In this document: positions 39,243 through 48,847 of the stretch, piece by piece
Position numbering within the stretch: the first letter of the stretch is position 1
Layout of the letters: every line of letters begins with the position of its first letter
From: Phenylobacterium sp.
GTDB taxonomy: Bacteria; Pseudomonadota; Alphaproteobacteria; Caulobacterales; Caulobacteraceae
NCBI RefSeq assembly: GCF_030651185.1
Contig: NZ_JAUSCJ010000029.1
Coordinates: 186,001-250,000 of the forward strand
Reading direction: 5' to 3'
DNA length: 64,000 bases
Notes under the pieces: generated by a model
The model's database searches: none
The model's input: the letters and a program-made list of their open reading frames with translations, nothing else
What the model was told of the DNA's origin: nothing
Program-made: the position numbers and the translations under genes

Positions 39243-41330
39243 ATGTCCCTGACCGTTTCCCTCAGGACCGCGGCGTCGGGCCTGCAGGCGGCGCAGGCCG
39301 GCCTGCGAACCACCTCCGACAACATCGCCAACGTCAACACGCCTGGCTACGTCCGCAAGACCATCGACCAGAAGCCGCTGGTGGTCGGTGGCATGGGGAT
39401 GGGGGTCGAGGTTTCCGGCGTCAAGCGGATCACCGATCAGTATCTGCAGATGGCCACCCTGTCGGCCAACTCCGACTCCAAGCGCTGGGGTACGCTGTCG
39501 GAATATCTCGACAACGCTCAGAGCCTGTTCGGCGACCCGTCCAGCGACAACTTCTTCTTCTCGCGCATGGACAACATCTATTCCGCCTTCTCGGCGGCGT
39601 CCGATGACCCGTCATCCAGCCTGCTGCGCAGCCAGGCGATCTCCAATGTCAGTGACTTCCTGAGCGAAGCCACCCGCATCAACACCCACATCAATGACCT
39701 CGGGAACACCGTCGACGCCCAGGCCAAGGCCGACATCGACCGCGCCAATGACCTGCTGGAACAGATCAACCGGCTGAACTCCGACGTCAGCCGCGCCAAC
39801 CTCGCCAATGCTGACGCCTCGGGGTCTGAGAACATCCAGAGCCAGCTGATCGACGAGCTGTCGACCATCATGAACGTGCAGGTCCAGCAGCGGAGCCAGG
39901 GCGGCGTCACCATCCGGTCGGCGGAGGGCTATCTGCTGGCCGGCGATAACGCCGCCAAGCTCAGCTACAATCGCACCGACACGACGATGTCCTACATCGC
40001 CATCGAACCCGTCGGCGGTATCGGCCAGGCTCAAGCCATCACCATCACCGGCGGCGACCTTCGCGGGCTGATGGATCTGCGCGACGGCACGCTGCCGGGA
40101 CTGTCGGACCAGCTGGGTGAGTTCGTCAGCCGGGTGACCGAGAAGCTGAACGCGGCGCACAACGCCAACGCCGCCATGCCGCCCCCCACCGCCATGACCG
40201 GCCGCGACATCGGCATGGACCTGGACTCCGGGGTCGCGGGTTTCACCGGCAACGCCACCATCGCCATCGTCGATCGGACCACCGGCGTCGTCCAGAGCTC
40301 GGTGGTCATCGACTTCGACGCACAGACCATGACGCCCGGCGGCGCCTTCAGCGGCGACTTCCTCTCCGACCTGAACAATGCGCTGGGGGGCGCGGCCACC
40401 GCCACCTTCACCGACGGCCAGCTCAGCCTGACCGCCGGGGCGGGGACCGGCATCGCCATCGACGAGGGAACCTCGACGAAGGCCGGGCGGGCCTTCTCCC
40501 ACTTCCTCGGCCTCAACGACATCGTCCGCTCCAATGGCGTGACCAACTACGAGACCGGTCTGAAGCTCAGCGACGACCACGGCTTCACCCCGGGCGACGT
40601 GATCAACTTCAGCCTTGCCCAGGCCGACGGTCGCCCGCTGCGTGACATCGCCATCACCATGCCGCCGGCCGGCAGCATGCAGGACCTGCTGGACACCCTG
40701 AACGCCAGTTCGACGGGGGTGGGGCTCTATGGGACCTTCTCCCTCGACGCCAACGGCAAGCTGACCTTCGCGGGCAATGGCGGGGGGGACGTCCATCTCT
40801 CCATCGCCAAGGACGACACCAAGCGCGGGACCGACGGCGCCTCACTCAGCCAGCTCTTCGGTCTGGGCGTCTCCGAACGCTCCACGCGGGCGGCTCGCTT
40901 CGCCGTGGATCAGAGCCTGGTCTCAAACCCGATGAAGCTGGCCCTGGGGAAGCTCGACCTCAGCACGGCGCCCCCGGCCGCGTCCCTGAGGCCCGGCGAC
41001 GGCCGCGGCGCCCTGGCCCTGGCGGGGTCGGGCGACATCGCCACGGCGTTCAGCGCCGCCGGCGAACTCGGCGCCGTGGTCATGACCGTCTCGCGCTATG
41101 CCGCGGAGTTCGGCGGCTCCATCGGTCGCCGCGCCCAGGCCGCCGACACCCGCAAACAGTCCGCCGACTCCGTGGCCACCGAGGCCAACGCCCGGCGGCA
41201 GTCGGTGGAAGGCGTGAACCTCGACGAGGAGCTCGTGCGCCTCACCACCTATCAACAGGCGTTCAACGCTTCGGCCCGCATGGTGCAGGCCGCCAAGGAG
41301 CTGTTTGACGTCCTTAGCAATATGATCTGA
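39243..41330 (+). CDS. flgK: Flagellar hook-associated protein 1
   Basis: This 695-residue protein is long for FlgK (E. coli has 547). The N-terminal D0 helix carries AASGLQAAQAGLRTTSDNIA followed by NVNTPGYVRKT, and the C-terminus is LVRLTTYQQAFNASARMVQA followed by AKELFDVLSNMI. The extra length lies in the surface-exposed middle domain. It forms the hook-filament junction with FlgL. The ATG follows GGAGGGCTAAG. flgL follows after 16 bp. Confidence 0.95.
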   Translation: MSLTVSLRTAASGLQAAQAGLRTTSDNIANVNTPGYVRKTIDQKPLVVGGMGMGVEVSGVKRITDQYLQMATLSANSDSKRWGTLSEYLDNAQSLFGDPSSDNFFFSRMDNIYSAFSAASDDPSSSLLRSQAISNVSDFLSEATRINTHINDLGNTVDAQAKADIDRANDLLEQINRLNSDVSRANLANADASGSENIQSQLIDELSTIMNVQVQQRSQGGVTIRSAEGYLLAGDNAAKLSYNRTDTTMSYIAIEPVGGIGQAQAITITGGDLRGLMDLRDGTLPGLSDQLGEFVSRVTEKLNAAHNANAAMPPPTAMTGRDIGMDLDSGVAGFTGNATIAIVDRTTGVVQSSVVIDFDAQTMTPGGAFSGDFLSDLNNALGGAATATFTDGQLSLTAGAGTGIAIDEGTSTKAGRAFSHFLGLNDIVRSNGVTNYETGLKLSDDHGFTPGDVINFSLAQADGRPLRDIAITMPPAGSMQDLLDTLNASSTGVGLYGTFSLDANGKLTFAGNGGGDVHLSIAKDDTKRGTDGASLSQLFGLGVSERSTRAARFAVDQSLVSNPMKLALGKLDLSTAPPAASLRPGDGRGALALAGSGDIATAFSAAGELGAVVMTVSRYAAEFGGSIGRRAQAADTRKQSADSVATEANARRQSVEGVNLDEELVRLTTYQQAFNASARMVQAAKELFDVLSNMI

Positions 41331-41346
41331 GCGAAGGCCAACCGCG

Positions 41347-42276
41347 ATGAACCGCGTTTCCTCCAACGGCAACTACAGCGCCGTCCTCGCCAACATCCAG
41401 GCCGCGCAGCAGCGGCAGATGGAGGCCGGCGCCCGCGTGGCGACCCAGAAGCAGGGCACCGACCTCAAGGGCTATGCGCGCAACGCCGAGATGCTGACCG
41501 CGATGAAGTCCATCGACGCGCGGATCGGCGGCTATCTGGAGCAGAGCAAGCTGATCACAGACAAGCTCACCACCCAGGACTTCGCCCTCAGCCAGCTGAC
41601 CTCCTCGGCCCAGGGGACGCGCGAAACCATCGCCCAGGCCCTGGCCAGCGGCCGGGCCGACACCCTCATGCAGGATCTGCAGGGCTTCTTCCGCAACTCC
41701 GTGGACGGGTTGAACGCCCGATATGGCGGCAAGTACGTCTTCGCCGGAGGCCAGATCGACACCCTGCCGGTCTCGGCCACCGCGCTCGCCGACCTGACAA
41801 ATCCGGCCTATGTGATCTCGGACTTCTTCCACAACGACGAGTTCCTGACCCAGGCCAAGGTGGATGACTCCACCACTGTGACCACCGGGCTGCTGGCCGA
41901 TGACCTCGGCACCGACCTGTTGACCGCCTTCAAGGACATCCAGGCCTTCGAAGAGACGGTGGACGGGCCGTTCCAGGGCAATCTCACCGACAATCAGCGC
42001 ACCTTCCTGGAGGGGGTGATGGCCACCTGGGACGGAGTCCACAAGGACCTTATCAACCACACGGCGCGGAACGGCATGGTCCAGACCCGCGTGGACTCCG
42101 TCAAGGTCGACCTGGCGTCCCGCCAGATCAGCCTGGCCGGCATGATGGGCGGCATCACCGACGCCGATCCGGCCGAAGCCGCCACGGCCTTGCAGCAGGC
42201 CGGGGTGGCGGTGCAGGCCGCGGCCCAGGTCTTCCTGTCGCTACAGAATTCGTCGCTGCTGAATGTGCTGAGATAG
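41347..42276 (+). CDS. flgL: Flagellar hook-associated protein 3
   Basis: This 309-residue flagellin-related junction protein has the N-terminal coiled helix NYSAVLANIQAAQQRQMEAG, a FALSQLTSSAQGTRETIAQA region and a YGGKYVFAGGQIDTLPV loop typical of FlgL, and a C-terminal helix ending LQNSSLLNVLR. It sits between FlgK and the filament. It is cotranscribed with flgK. No flagellin gene is in the window. Confidence 0.93.
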   Translation: MNRVSSNGNYSAVLANIQAAQQRQMEAGARVATQKQGTDLKGYARNAEMLTAMKSIDARIGGYLEQSKLITDKLTTQDFALSQLTSSAQGTRETIAQALASGRADTLMQDLQGFFRNSVDGLNARYGGKYVFAGGQIDTLPVSATALADLTNPAYVISDFFHNDEFLTQAKVDDSTTVTTGLLADDLGTDLLTAFKDIQAFEETVDGPFQGNLTDNQRTFLEGVMATWDGVHKDLINHTARNGMVQTRVDSVKVDLASRQISLAGMMGGITDADPAEAATALQQAGVAVQAAAQVFLSLQNSSLLNVLR

Positions 42277-42283
42277 GCGTGGG

Positions 42284-42469
42284 CTAAAGCGAAAACTCGG
42301 CGCCGATCCGGCCCACCAGGCGCTCGCCCATCCAGACCTCGACGGCGAACTGGTCGGCGCGGATCTCGCTGGCTTCCTTCAGGGCGGAGATGTCGTCGGG
42401 AAACTGCGCCTCGCGGGTGGCCGCGATGTGTTCCTCGGGGTTCAGAACGTAAAGCCGGTACTGGTTCAT
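42284..42469 (-). CDS. Small conserved hypothetical protein
   Basis: This 61-residue protein starts MNQYRLYVLNPEEHIAATRE and ends WMGERLVGRIGAEFSL. The layout of a short beta strand, an acidic helix (DISALKEASEIRADQFAVEV) and a WMGERLVGRI strand suggests a small alpha/beta dimer seen in many alphaproteobacteria without known function. ATG 42469 follows GGGAGGGCGCCCG. It is convergent with flgL. Confidence 0.7.
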   Translation of the reverse strand: MNQYRLYVLNPEEHIAATREAQFPDDISALKEASEIRADQFAVEVWMGERLVGRIGAEFSL

Positions 42470-42685
42470 CGGGCGCCCTCCCAAATGGGTGAGGCGGGGC
42501 AAGAACATTGCTCTCAATGTCTCCTGGTCTCCGCGGGCGGGTGGTTACTTCACAACGCCAAGCCAAGCTTACACCACTCGCCTGTCACGCGAGATCACTG
42601 TTTCGCGACTATTTGAGCCACTCGCCGAAGTCTGCGGTGCGGCCGTGATCTCGCAAATCCCCGCGCGACCCGCTACATAGGCCCC

Positions 42686-43855
42686 ATGAACGCGCCTGCT
42701 CTCTTCGCCGATCATGCCGTCGAGGCCGCCCGCGCCGCCGTGGGGCTGCCGGTGGGCGCCCGCGTGGTGGCGGCCATGTCCGGGGGCGTCGACTCCACGG
42801 TGACCGCCGCCCTGTTGGCCCGCGCCGGCTATGACGTGATCGGCGTGACCCTGCAGCTCTACGACCATGGCGCCGCGATCCAGAAGAAGGGCGCCTGCTG
42901 CGCCGGCCAGGACATCCACGACGCCCGCTCGGCGGCGGACGCCATCGGCATCCCGCACTACGTCCTCGACTATGAGAGCCGCTTCAAGGAACAGGTGATC
43001 GAGGAGTTCGCCGACGCCTATCTGCGCGGCGAGACGCCGGTGCCCTGCATCCGCTGCAATCAGACCGTCAAGTTCCGCGACCTGCTGGACGTGGCCCGCG
43101 ACCTGGGCGCGCAGGCCATGGCGACGGGCCACTATGTCCGCCGCGAACTGGGACCGGCCGGCCCGCAACTGCGCCGCGCCGCCGATCCGGCGCGCGACCA
43201 GAGCTACTTCCTGTTCGCCACCACGGCGCAGCAGCTGGACTATCTGCGGTTCCCCCTGGGCGACCTGCCCAAGAGCGAGGTGCGCCGCGCCGCGGCCGAA
43301 TTGGGCCTGGCCATCGCCGAGAAGCCCGACAGCCAGGACATCTGCTTCGTGCCGGAGGGCCGCTACACCACGGTAATCGACCGGCTGCGCCCGCAGGGCG
43401 CCGAGCCGGGGGACATCGTCCACCTCGACGGCCGGGTGCTGGGCCGCCACGCGGGCGTCACCCGCTACACCGTCGGCCAGCGCCGGGGGCTGAACGTGGC
43501 GGTCGGCGATCCGCTGTTCGTCGTGAAGATCGACGCCGACAGCCGCCAGGTGATCGTCGGGCCGCGCGAGGCTCTGTTGGTCACCGGCTGTTCGCTGAAG
43601 GAAATCAACTGGCTGGGCGATCAGGCTCGAGTCGAGGACGCCTGCGCCCTGGCCTTGCCGGTGCTCGCCCGGGTGCGCTCCACCGCCGAACCCCTGCCGG
43701 CGCGGCTGGACCTGACCGCCGGGGCGGTGAGCGTGATGTTCGATGACCCCGAGCACGGGGTTTCGCCTGGCCAGGCCTGCGTGCTCTACGATCCGGCGAC
43801 CCCGGACCGTGTTCTGGGCGGCGGCTTCATCGAGAAGGCCTTCGGGGTCGTCTAG
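42686..43855 (+). CDS. mnmA: tRNA-uridine 2-sulfurtransferase
   Basis: This is a 389-residue MnmA, which thiolates U34 of tRNA-Lys, -Glu and -Gln. It has the PP-loop [20 protein letters not shown], the two conserved Cys motifs [20 protein letters not shown] and [13 protein letters not shown], and a C-terminal tRNA-binding part with [20 protein letters not shown]. Sulfur is delivered through IscS and a relay. It ends just before a repeat fragment that carries the ribosome binding site of the next gene. Confidence 0.97.
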   Translation: MNAPALFADHAVEAARAAVGLPVGARVVAAMSGGVDSTVTAALLARAGYDVIGVTLQLYDHGAAIQKKGACCAGQDIHDARSAADAIGIPHYVLDYESRFKEQVIEEFADAYLRGETPVPCIRCNQTVKFRDLLDVARDLGAQAMATGHYVRRELGPAGPQLRRAADPARDQSYFLFATTAQQLDYLRFPLGDLPKSEVRRAAAELGLAIAEKPDSQDICFVPEGRYTTVIDRLRPQGAEPGDIVHLDGRVLGRHAGVTRYTVGQRRGLNVAVGDPLFVVKIDADSRQVIVGPREALLVTGCSLKEINWLGDQARVEDACALALPVLARVRSTAEPLPARLDLTAGAVSVMFDDPEHGVSPGQACVLYDPATPDRVLGGGFIEKAFGVV

Positions 43856-43861
43856 CCGGCC

Positions 43862-43884
43862 TCTCCCCATGAAGGGGAGGGAGA
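43862..43884 (+). repeat. Palindromic repeat fragment acting as ribosome binding region of the thiolase gene
   Basis: CTCCCCATGAAGGGGAGGGA is the same motif as the right arm of the repeat inside the oxoprolinase gene. It contains a 6-bp hairpin CTCCCC/GGGGAG, and its GGGAGGGAGAG end is the only purine-rich site upstream of ATG 43890. Confidence 0.65.
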
Positions 43885-43889
43885 GCTAT

Positions 43890-45089
43890 ATGCGTCCCAT
43901 GACCCAGACCTCCGATCCCGTCGTCATCGCCGCCTATGCCCGCACCCCGATGGGCGGCTTCCAGGGGGACCTGTCGCCCGTGAAGGCCACGGCCCTGGGC
44001 GCGGCCGCCGTCCGCGCGGCGGTGGAGCGGGCAGGGCTCGACCCCGCCGCCGTCGAGCAGATCATCATGGGCTGTGTCCTGCCCGCGGGCCTGGGCCAGG
44101 CGCCCGCGCGACAGGCGGCCCTTGGCGCAGGCCTGCCGCTCTCGGTGGAGGCCAGCACCGTCAACAAGATGTGCGGCTCGGGCATGCAGGCCGCTATCAT
44201 GGCGCACGACGCCCTGGCGGCCGGCTCGGCGCAGATCGTCATCGCCGGCGGCATGGAGAGCATGTCCAACGCCCCCTACCTGATGGCCAAGCACCGGGGC
44301 GGCGCCCGCATCGGCCACGACGTGATCAGCGACAGCATGTACCTGGACGGACTGGAGGACGCCTATGAGCCGGGCCGGCTGATGGGCGCCTTCGCCGAGG
44401 AGAGCGCCAAGACCTACCAGTTCACCCGCCAGGCCATGGACGACTACGCGATTCAGAGCCTGGCTCGGGCCAAGCGCGCCACCGAGACCGGCGCCTTCGC
44501 CCGCGAGATCGTCCCGGTGGAGGTGGTCAGCCGCAAGGGCGCGGTGCTGATCGAGGCCGACGAGCAGCCGATGAAGGCCGACCCCGCCAAGATTCCCACC
44601 CTGAAGCCCGCCTTCGCCAAGGACGGCGCCATCACCGCGGCCAACGCCAGCTCCATCAGCGACGGCGCCGCGGCCCTGGTGATGACCCGGGAGTCGGTGG
44701 CGCGACGCCTGGGCCTGAAGATCATCGCCCGGGTGGCGGGCCACGCTGCTCATGCCCATGAGCCTGGCCTGTTCACGATGGCGCCGGTTCCCGCCATGCA
44801 GAAGGTGCTGAAGAAGGCCGGCTGGTCGGTGGCCGATGTCGATCTGTGGGAGGTCAACGAGGCCTTCGCCGTGGTCGCCATGATCGCCGAGCAGGAGCTG
44901 GGCCTCGACCGCGCCAGGCTGAACGTCAACGGCGGCGCCTGCGCCCTGGGTCACCCCATCGGGGCCAGCGGCGCGCGCATCCTGGCGACCCTGCTCTCGG
45001 CCCTGGAGGCCCGCGGCGGCAAGCGCGGCGTCGCCAGCCTCTGCATCGGTGGCGGCGAGGCCACGGCGATGGCGGTGGAGCTGGTTTAG
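43890..45089 (+). CDS. Acetyl-CoA acyltransferase / acetyltransferase (thiolase)
   Basis: This is a thiolase of about 399 residues with the nucleophile Cys95 in TVNKMCGSGMQAAIMAHDAL. The His site lies in EVNEAFAVVAMIAEQELGLD, and the C-terminal Cys/Gly loops are GGACALGHPIGASGARIL and CIGGGEATAMAVEL. It either condenses two acetyl-CoA (acetoacetyl-CoA, for PHB synthesis) or cleaves 3-ketoacyl-CoA in beta-oxidation. The NGGACALGHP form and length are nearer the biosynthetic acetyl-CoA acetyltransferases. Start choices are ATG 43890 and ATG 43899. Its stop overlaps that of the convergent DUF3617 gene. Confidence 0.9.
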   Translation: MRPMTQTSDPVVIAAYARTPMGGFQGDLSPVKATALGAAAVRAAVERAGLDPAAVEQIIMGCVLPAGLGQAPARQAALGAGLPLSVEASTVNKMCGSGMQAAIMAHDALAAGSAQIVIAGGMESMSNAPYLMAKHRGGARIGHDVISDSMYLDGLEDAYEPGRLMGAFAEESAKTYQFTRQAMDDYAIQSLARAKRATETGAFAREIVPVEVVSRKGAVLIEADEQPMKADPAKIPTLKPAFAKDGAITAANASSISDGAAALVMTRESVARRLGLKIIARVAGHAAHAHEPGLFTMAPVPAMQKVLKKAGWSVADVDLWEVNEAFAVVAMIAEQELGLDRARLNVNGGACALGHPIGASGARILATLLSALEARGGKRGVASLCIGGGEATAMAVELV

Positions 45090-45646
45090 CTCTTCGGCGG
45101 AACCGGGAGCTCCAGGATGTTGATCTTGATCCCCCCGGGCAGGGACATGTCGCCAGGCTTGTAGCCCGCGGGGCAGGCGCCCTGCCAGGCGGCCTCGACG
45201 GTGACCTTGTGCAGGCCGTTCATCTGCGGCGCGGCGGCGCCCACCGTCGAGCTCTCGGCCTCGATCAGGTACTTGGAATTGAAGTCCCCGGTGGCCGTGC
45301 CGCTGGTGGTGGTCTTGCCGCCCGAGCCCATGTCGCAGACCGAACTGAACTGATAGCCGCCGGCCACGCGGGCGGAGAACACGTTCTTCTCGCACATGTC
45401 GCGGGTCGCCTGGGAGCCCCAGAAGCTGATCTTCGCGTCGGTGTCGGCGTCCAGGCAGATGCGGCTGACCTGCACGAAATCGCCGGTGGAGACCCGCTGT
45501 TCCCAAAGGCCGGGCTTGCGGGCGGGCGGGGTCTGGGACGGGGTGAAGGCCGGCGCGGGCGCCTGGGCGTCGGTCTTCTCGGCCGGCTTGTCGCAGGCGC
45601 TCACGCCCAGGAGGGCCACGGCGGCCAGCATCACACCCAAACGCAT
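45086..45646 (-). CDS. DUF3617-family lipoprotein
   Basis: This 186-residue protein has a lipoprotein signal peptide MRLGVMLAAVALLGVSACDK, with lipidated Cys at position 18 or near. The mature part starts with a Pro/Ala-rich linker and then KPGLWEQRVS, the entry to DUF3617, with four further Cys (RICLD, RDMCE, SSVCD, GACPAG) spaced to form disulfides. The function of the family is unknown; it is common in proteobacterial envelopes. The ATG at 45646 follows GGGAGAGAGCG. Confidence 0.85.
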   Translation of the reverse strand: MRLGVMLAAVALLGVSACDKPAEKTDAQAPAPAFTPSQTPPARKPGLWEQRVSTGDFVQVSRICLDADTDAKISFWGSQATRDMCEKNVFSARVAGGYQFSSVCDMGSGGKTTTSGTATGDFNSKYLIEAESSTVGAAAPQMNGLHKVTVEAAWQGACPAGYKPGDMSLPGGIKINILELPVPPKS

Positions 45647-45720
45647 CGCTCTCTCCCGCTCACGCATTCGCGAACGCTAATCGGGATCGATCCCGCGCGC
45701 GAGAGGGTTATGATCAGGCC

Positions 45721-45987
45721 ATGACAGACCTCCGCGACACCGGCGACCGCTACGAGATGGACGAGCAGGGCCAGACCTCCTGGGCCGACTATCGTCTGAG
45801 CGGGGAGCGCCTCTATCTCGACCACGTGGAAAGCCCGCCCGCCCTGCGCGGAACCGGCGCGGCCGGCCGGCTGATGGCCGCGCTCAGCGCCGACGTGCGG
45901 GCCAAGGGGCTGAAGATCACCCCGATCTGCGGCTACGCCGCGGCCTGGCTGCGGCGCAGCAAGGAATTCGGCGACCTCGTAGTTTAG
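45721..45987 (+). CDS. Small GNAT-like N-acetyltransferase (YjdJ / COG2388 type)
   Basis: This 88-residue minimal acetyltransferase has the domain core DYRLSGERLYLDHVESPPAL, the acetyl-CoA loop RGTGAAGRLMAALSADVRAK, and a C-terminal PICGYAAAWLRRSKEF with the conserved Cys. These short proteins lack the N-terminal substrate arm of normal GNATs. The acceptor is unknown. It is divergent from the DUF3617 gene by about 75 bp. Confidence 0.85.
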   Translation: MTDLRDTGDRYEMDEQGQTSWADYRLSGERLYLDHVESPPALRGTGAAGRLMAALSADVRAKGLKITPICGYAAAWLRRSKEFGDLVV

Positions 45988-46181
45988 GGCCGGTTCCCAC
46001 CCGGAGTCCGCGTCGGTTTCCCCGTCAGACCACCGGCGCGTGCATTCGGCGACTTGCGGTTTCGAGGAACCTGGAGACGCAACCCGGACCTTGAGGCGAA
46101 TCGCCGCAAGAGGGTCTCCGCGCCCCGATTGTCGGTCACACGGCCTAGGCTGGGCGCCAGTTACTGCCCAGGTTTCGTCCC

Positions 46182-48590
46182 ATGTCCCAGTTCCCAAGCG
46201 CCGCTCTCAGCCCGTCGGATCGTGTCGGACCGCCCTTCGGCATGACCGGCGACGAGCCGGTCTTCCGCCGCGCCCGGGAACTGGCCAACGCCTTGTTCGG
46301 TCCGGTCGGGGTCAGCCTGCTGATCGCCCGCGGCGGCGACATATGGCGCAGCCACGACCCCGAGGGCCAAAGCCCCGGCCCCGATCCGCTGGGCGACCGC
46401 GTCCGGGCGAGTGGGGACACGGTCTGGGTGGAGGACACCTGCCTCGATCCGGACATGGCCGACCATCCCCTGGTCACCGCTGCGCCACACTATCGCTTCT
46501 GCGCCGGCGCGCCGGTGCGGCTGTCGGACGGCGAGGTGATTGGGGTCTTCGCCGTCGTCGGGGTCGAGCCCCGCGCCCGTGACGCGGCCCTGGCGGCCAA
46601 TCTCAACAACCTGGCCGGCGTCATCGCCGAGGCCTGCGAGCAGGCCCGCGCCCGCCAGCTGTTGGTCGAGGGAAAGGGCGCCCTGCGCCAGAGCCAGGCC
46701 CACCTCCAGGCCATGGTGGAGGCGGCTCCTGCGGCGATCATGATGACCGACCGCGACATGCGGCTCATCCAGGTCAGCCGCCGCTTCCTGGAGGAGAGCG
46801 GCCTTGAGGCGCCCGATGTCCTCGGCCGCGTGATCAGCGAGTTCGATCAGCCCCTGTTCGAGCGCCTGCGGTTCGCCCATGAGCGCTGCGTGACCGGGGA
46901 GACCATGCGCGCGCCGCAGGTGCGGATCGCCCGGCCGCACATGCGGGCGGTCTGGGCGCGGGTCGAGATGACCCCCTGGCGCGACGCGGCGGGCGAGATC
47001 GGCGGGGTGGTCTGCGCGGCCCTCGACGTCACCGATCTGGTGAACGCCGTGGAGACCGCCGAACGTTCCGAGCAGCGCCTGCAGGTGGCCGCCCAGATCG
47101 CCGAGCTGCATGTCTGGGAACTGGACTATCAGCGCCAGACCCTCGTTCAGGATGAGGATATGGCCGAGATCTTCGGCCGGGTGCTGACCTTCGAAGACCT
47201 GGCAGCCGACGCCAGCCTGACCATCCACCCCGAGGACCGGGCCCTGATCGCCGAACCCTGGGCCCAGGCGGTGGAGAAGGGCGAGCCCTACTTCCCCGAA
47301 TACCGCGTCGCCCGCGAGGACGGGAAGGAAGTCTGGGTCGCCTGCACCGTCACCTTGGTGCGCGACGCCGCCGGCGCGCCCCTGCGGCTGCTGGGCGCCA
47401 TGCAGAACATCACCGCCCGCAAGCAGGCCGAGGCCGCCCTGGTCCAGGCCAAGGAGGAGGCCGAGGCCGCCAACCGGGCCAAGTCCACCTTCCTGGCCAC
47501 CATGAGCCACGAGATCCGTACGCCCCTGAACGGGGTGCTGGGCATGGCCCAGGCCATGGCCCGCGACGAGTTGTCGGCGGTTCAGCGCGACCGCCTGGAC
47601 GTGGTGCGCCAGTCGGGCGAGACCCTGCTGGCCATCCTCAACGACGTGCTGGACCTCTCCAAGATCGAGGCCGGCAAGCTGGAGCTGGAGGTGGCGCCCT
47701 TCGACCTGGAGGAGCTGGCGCTGGGGGCGCACGCGGCCTTCACCGCCATCGCCAACAAGAAGGGCCTGTCCTTCAACCTGGTGGTGGAGCCGCAGGCCCG
47801 CGGCGCCTATCTCGGCGACTCCACCCGCCTGCGCCAGGTGATCTACAACCTGGTCTCCAACGCGCTGAAGTTCACCACCTCGGGCGAGGTGAGGGTGCGG
47901 CTGGCCCGCGACGGCGAGGACCTCTGTATCGAGGTGTGCGACACCGGGGTGGGCATGAGCCCCGAGCAGCTCGACCGGCTGTTCCGCAAGTTCGAGCAGG
48001 CCGACGCCTCCACCACCCGGCGCTACGGCGGGACCGGCCTGGGTCTGGCCATCTGCCGGGAGCTCTGCGAGCTGATGGGCGGGGTGATCAGAGCGGTCAG
48101 CGTCGAGGGAGAGGGGAGCACCTTCATCGCCCGCCTGCCCATGGCGCCGGCGTCGGTGGGACCGGTCCAGGTCCAGGCGGCGGCCGAGGCCCAGCCCCAG
48201 GAGGCGCTGCCGCCGCTGCGCGTGCTGGCGGCGGAGGACAATCTGATCAACCAGCTGGTGCTGCAGACCCTGCTGCACCAGGCGGGCATCGAGCCGGTCA
48301 TGGTCTGCGACGGCGCCCAGGCCCTGGAGGCCTGGCGCACGGGCCAGTGGGACGTGATCCTGATGGATGTGCAGATGCCGGTGATGGACGGCCCGACGGC
48401 GGCCCGCACGATCCGCGAGGAGGAGGCTCGGTCGGGGCGGGCGCGGACGCCGATCGTGGCGCTGACCGCCAACGCCATGGCCCATCAGGTGGCGGAATAT
48501 TACGGCGCGGGGATGGACGACTTCGTGCCCAAGCCCCTGGAGGCGGCGCTGTTGTTCGCCGCCCTGGAACGGACCCTGGAGGCCGTTTAG
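46182..48590 (+). CDS. Hybrid sensor histidine kinase (GAF-PAS-PAS-HisKA-HATPase-REC)
   Basis: This 802-residue soluble kinase has no membrane segment. An N-terminal GAF-like domain (about 25-150) with WRSHDPEGQS and VWVEDTCLDPDMADHPLV is followed by a PAS domain (about 175-300, AMVEAAPAAIMMTDRDMRLI), a second PAS with PAC (about 305-420, ending MQNITARKQAEA), then HisKA with His443 in STFLATMSHEIRTPLNGVLG. The HATPase N, G1 and G2 boxes are NLVSNALKFT, DTGVGMS and GTGLGLAICR. The C-terminal receiver has AAEDN and Asp729 (ILMDVQMPVMDG). The phosphotransfer partner is not adjacent. It is probably an intracellular redox or small-molecule sensor. Confidence 0.93.
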   Translation: MSQFPSAALSPSDRVGPPFGMTGDEPVFRRARELANALFGPVGVSLLIARGGDIWRSHDPEGQSPGPDPLGDRVRASGDTVWVEDTCLDPDMADHPLVTAAPHYRFCAGAPVRLSDGEVIGVFAVVGVEPRARDAALAANLNNLAGVIAEACEQARARQLLVEGKGALRQSQAHLQAMVEAAPAAIMMTDRDMRLIQVSRRFLEESGLEAPDVLGRVISEFDQPLFERLRFAHERCVTGETMRAPQVRIARPHMRAVWARVEMTPWRDAAGEIGGVVCAALDVTDLVNAVETAERSEQRLQVAAQIAELHVWELDYQRQTLVQDEDMAEIFGRVLTFEDLAADASLTIHPEDRALIAEPWAQAVEKGEPYFPEYRVAREDGKEVWVACTVTLVRDAAGAPLRLLGAMQNITARKQAEAALVQAKEEAEAANRAKSTFLATMSHEIRTPLNGVLGMAQAMARDELSAVQRDRLDVVRQSGETLLAILNDVLDLSKIEAGKLELEVAPFDLEELALGAHAAFTAIANKKGLSFNLVVEPQARGAYLGDSTRLRQVIYNLVSNALKFTTSGEVRVRLARDGEDLCIEVCDTGVGMSPEQLDRLFRKFEQADASTTRRYGGTGLGLAICRELCELMGGVIRAVSVEGEGSTFIARLPMAPASVGPVQVQAAAEAQPQEALPPLRVLAAEDNLINQLVLQTLLHQAGIEPVMVCDGAQALEAWRTGQWDVILMDVQMPVMDGPTAARTIREEEARSGRARTPIVALTANAMAHQVAEYYGAGMDDFVPKPLEAALLFAALERTLEAV

Positions 48591-48730
48591 CGGCCCTGGG
48601 AGGACTGGCTGAGGCCCTGGCCGAAGGCCACGGGCTGGGAGGCCGCCACCATGGTGCCGGCCATGGCCACGACGGTCATGACGGCGGCGGCGAAGGCCCC
48701 GATCAGGACGCGGTTGATGGTGTCAGTCAT
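48587..48730 (-). CDS. Small membrane or exported peptide
   Basis: This 47-residue product, MTDTINRVLIGAFAAAVMTV followed by VAMAGTMVAAS and a short Gln/Ser-rich tail, contains one hydrophobic helix that could be a signal peptide or anchor. AGGGG lies ahead of the ATG. Its stop overlaps the stop of the hybrid kinase gene by four bases (TTAG). No family is recognised, so it may be spurious. Confidence 0.5.
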   Translation of the reverse strand: MTDTINRVLIGAFAAAVMTVVAMAGTMVAASQPVAFGQGLSQSSQGR

Positions 48731-48847
48731 CGACGGAAAACCCCTGGTCAGGCCGCCGGGGAGGGCGGCCATGTTGAACAACCGGGGACCTAACGCCGCG
48801 CTTTGAAAATGGATGCGTGGCCAGGCTAAGGTCTTGAAAGCCCGACC

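Noticed and set aside
45988..46181. Small plus-strand frames between the GNAT and hybrid kinase genes
   Set aside because: Arg/Pro-rich translations and no start site; regarded as non-coding leader.
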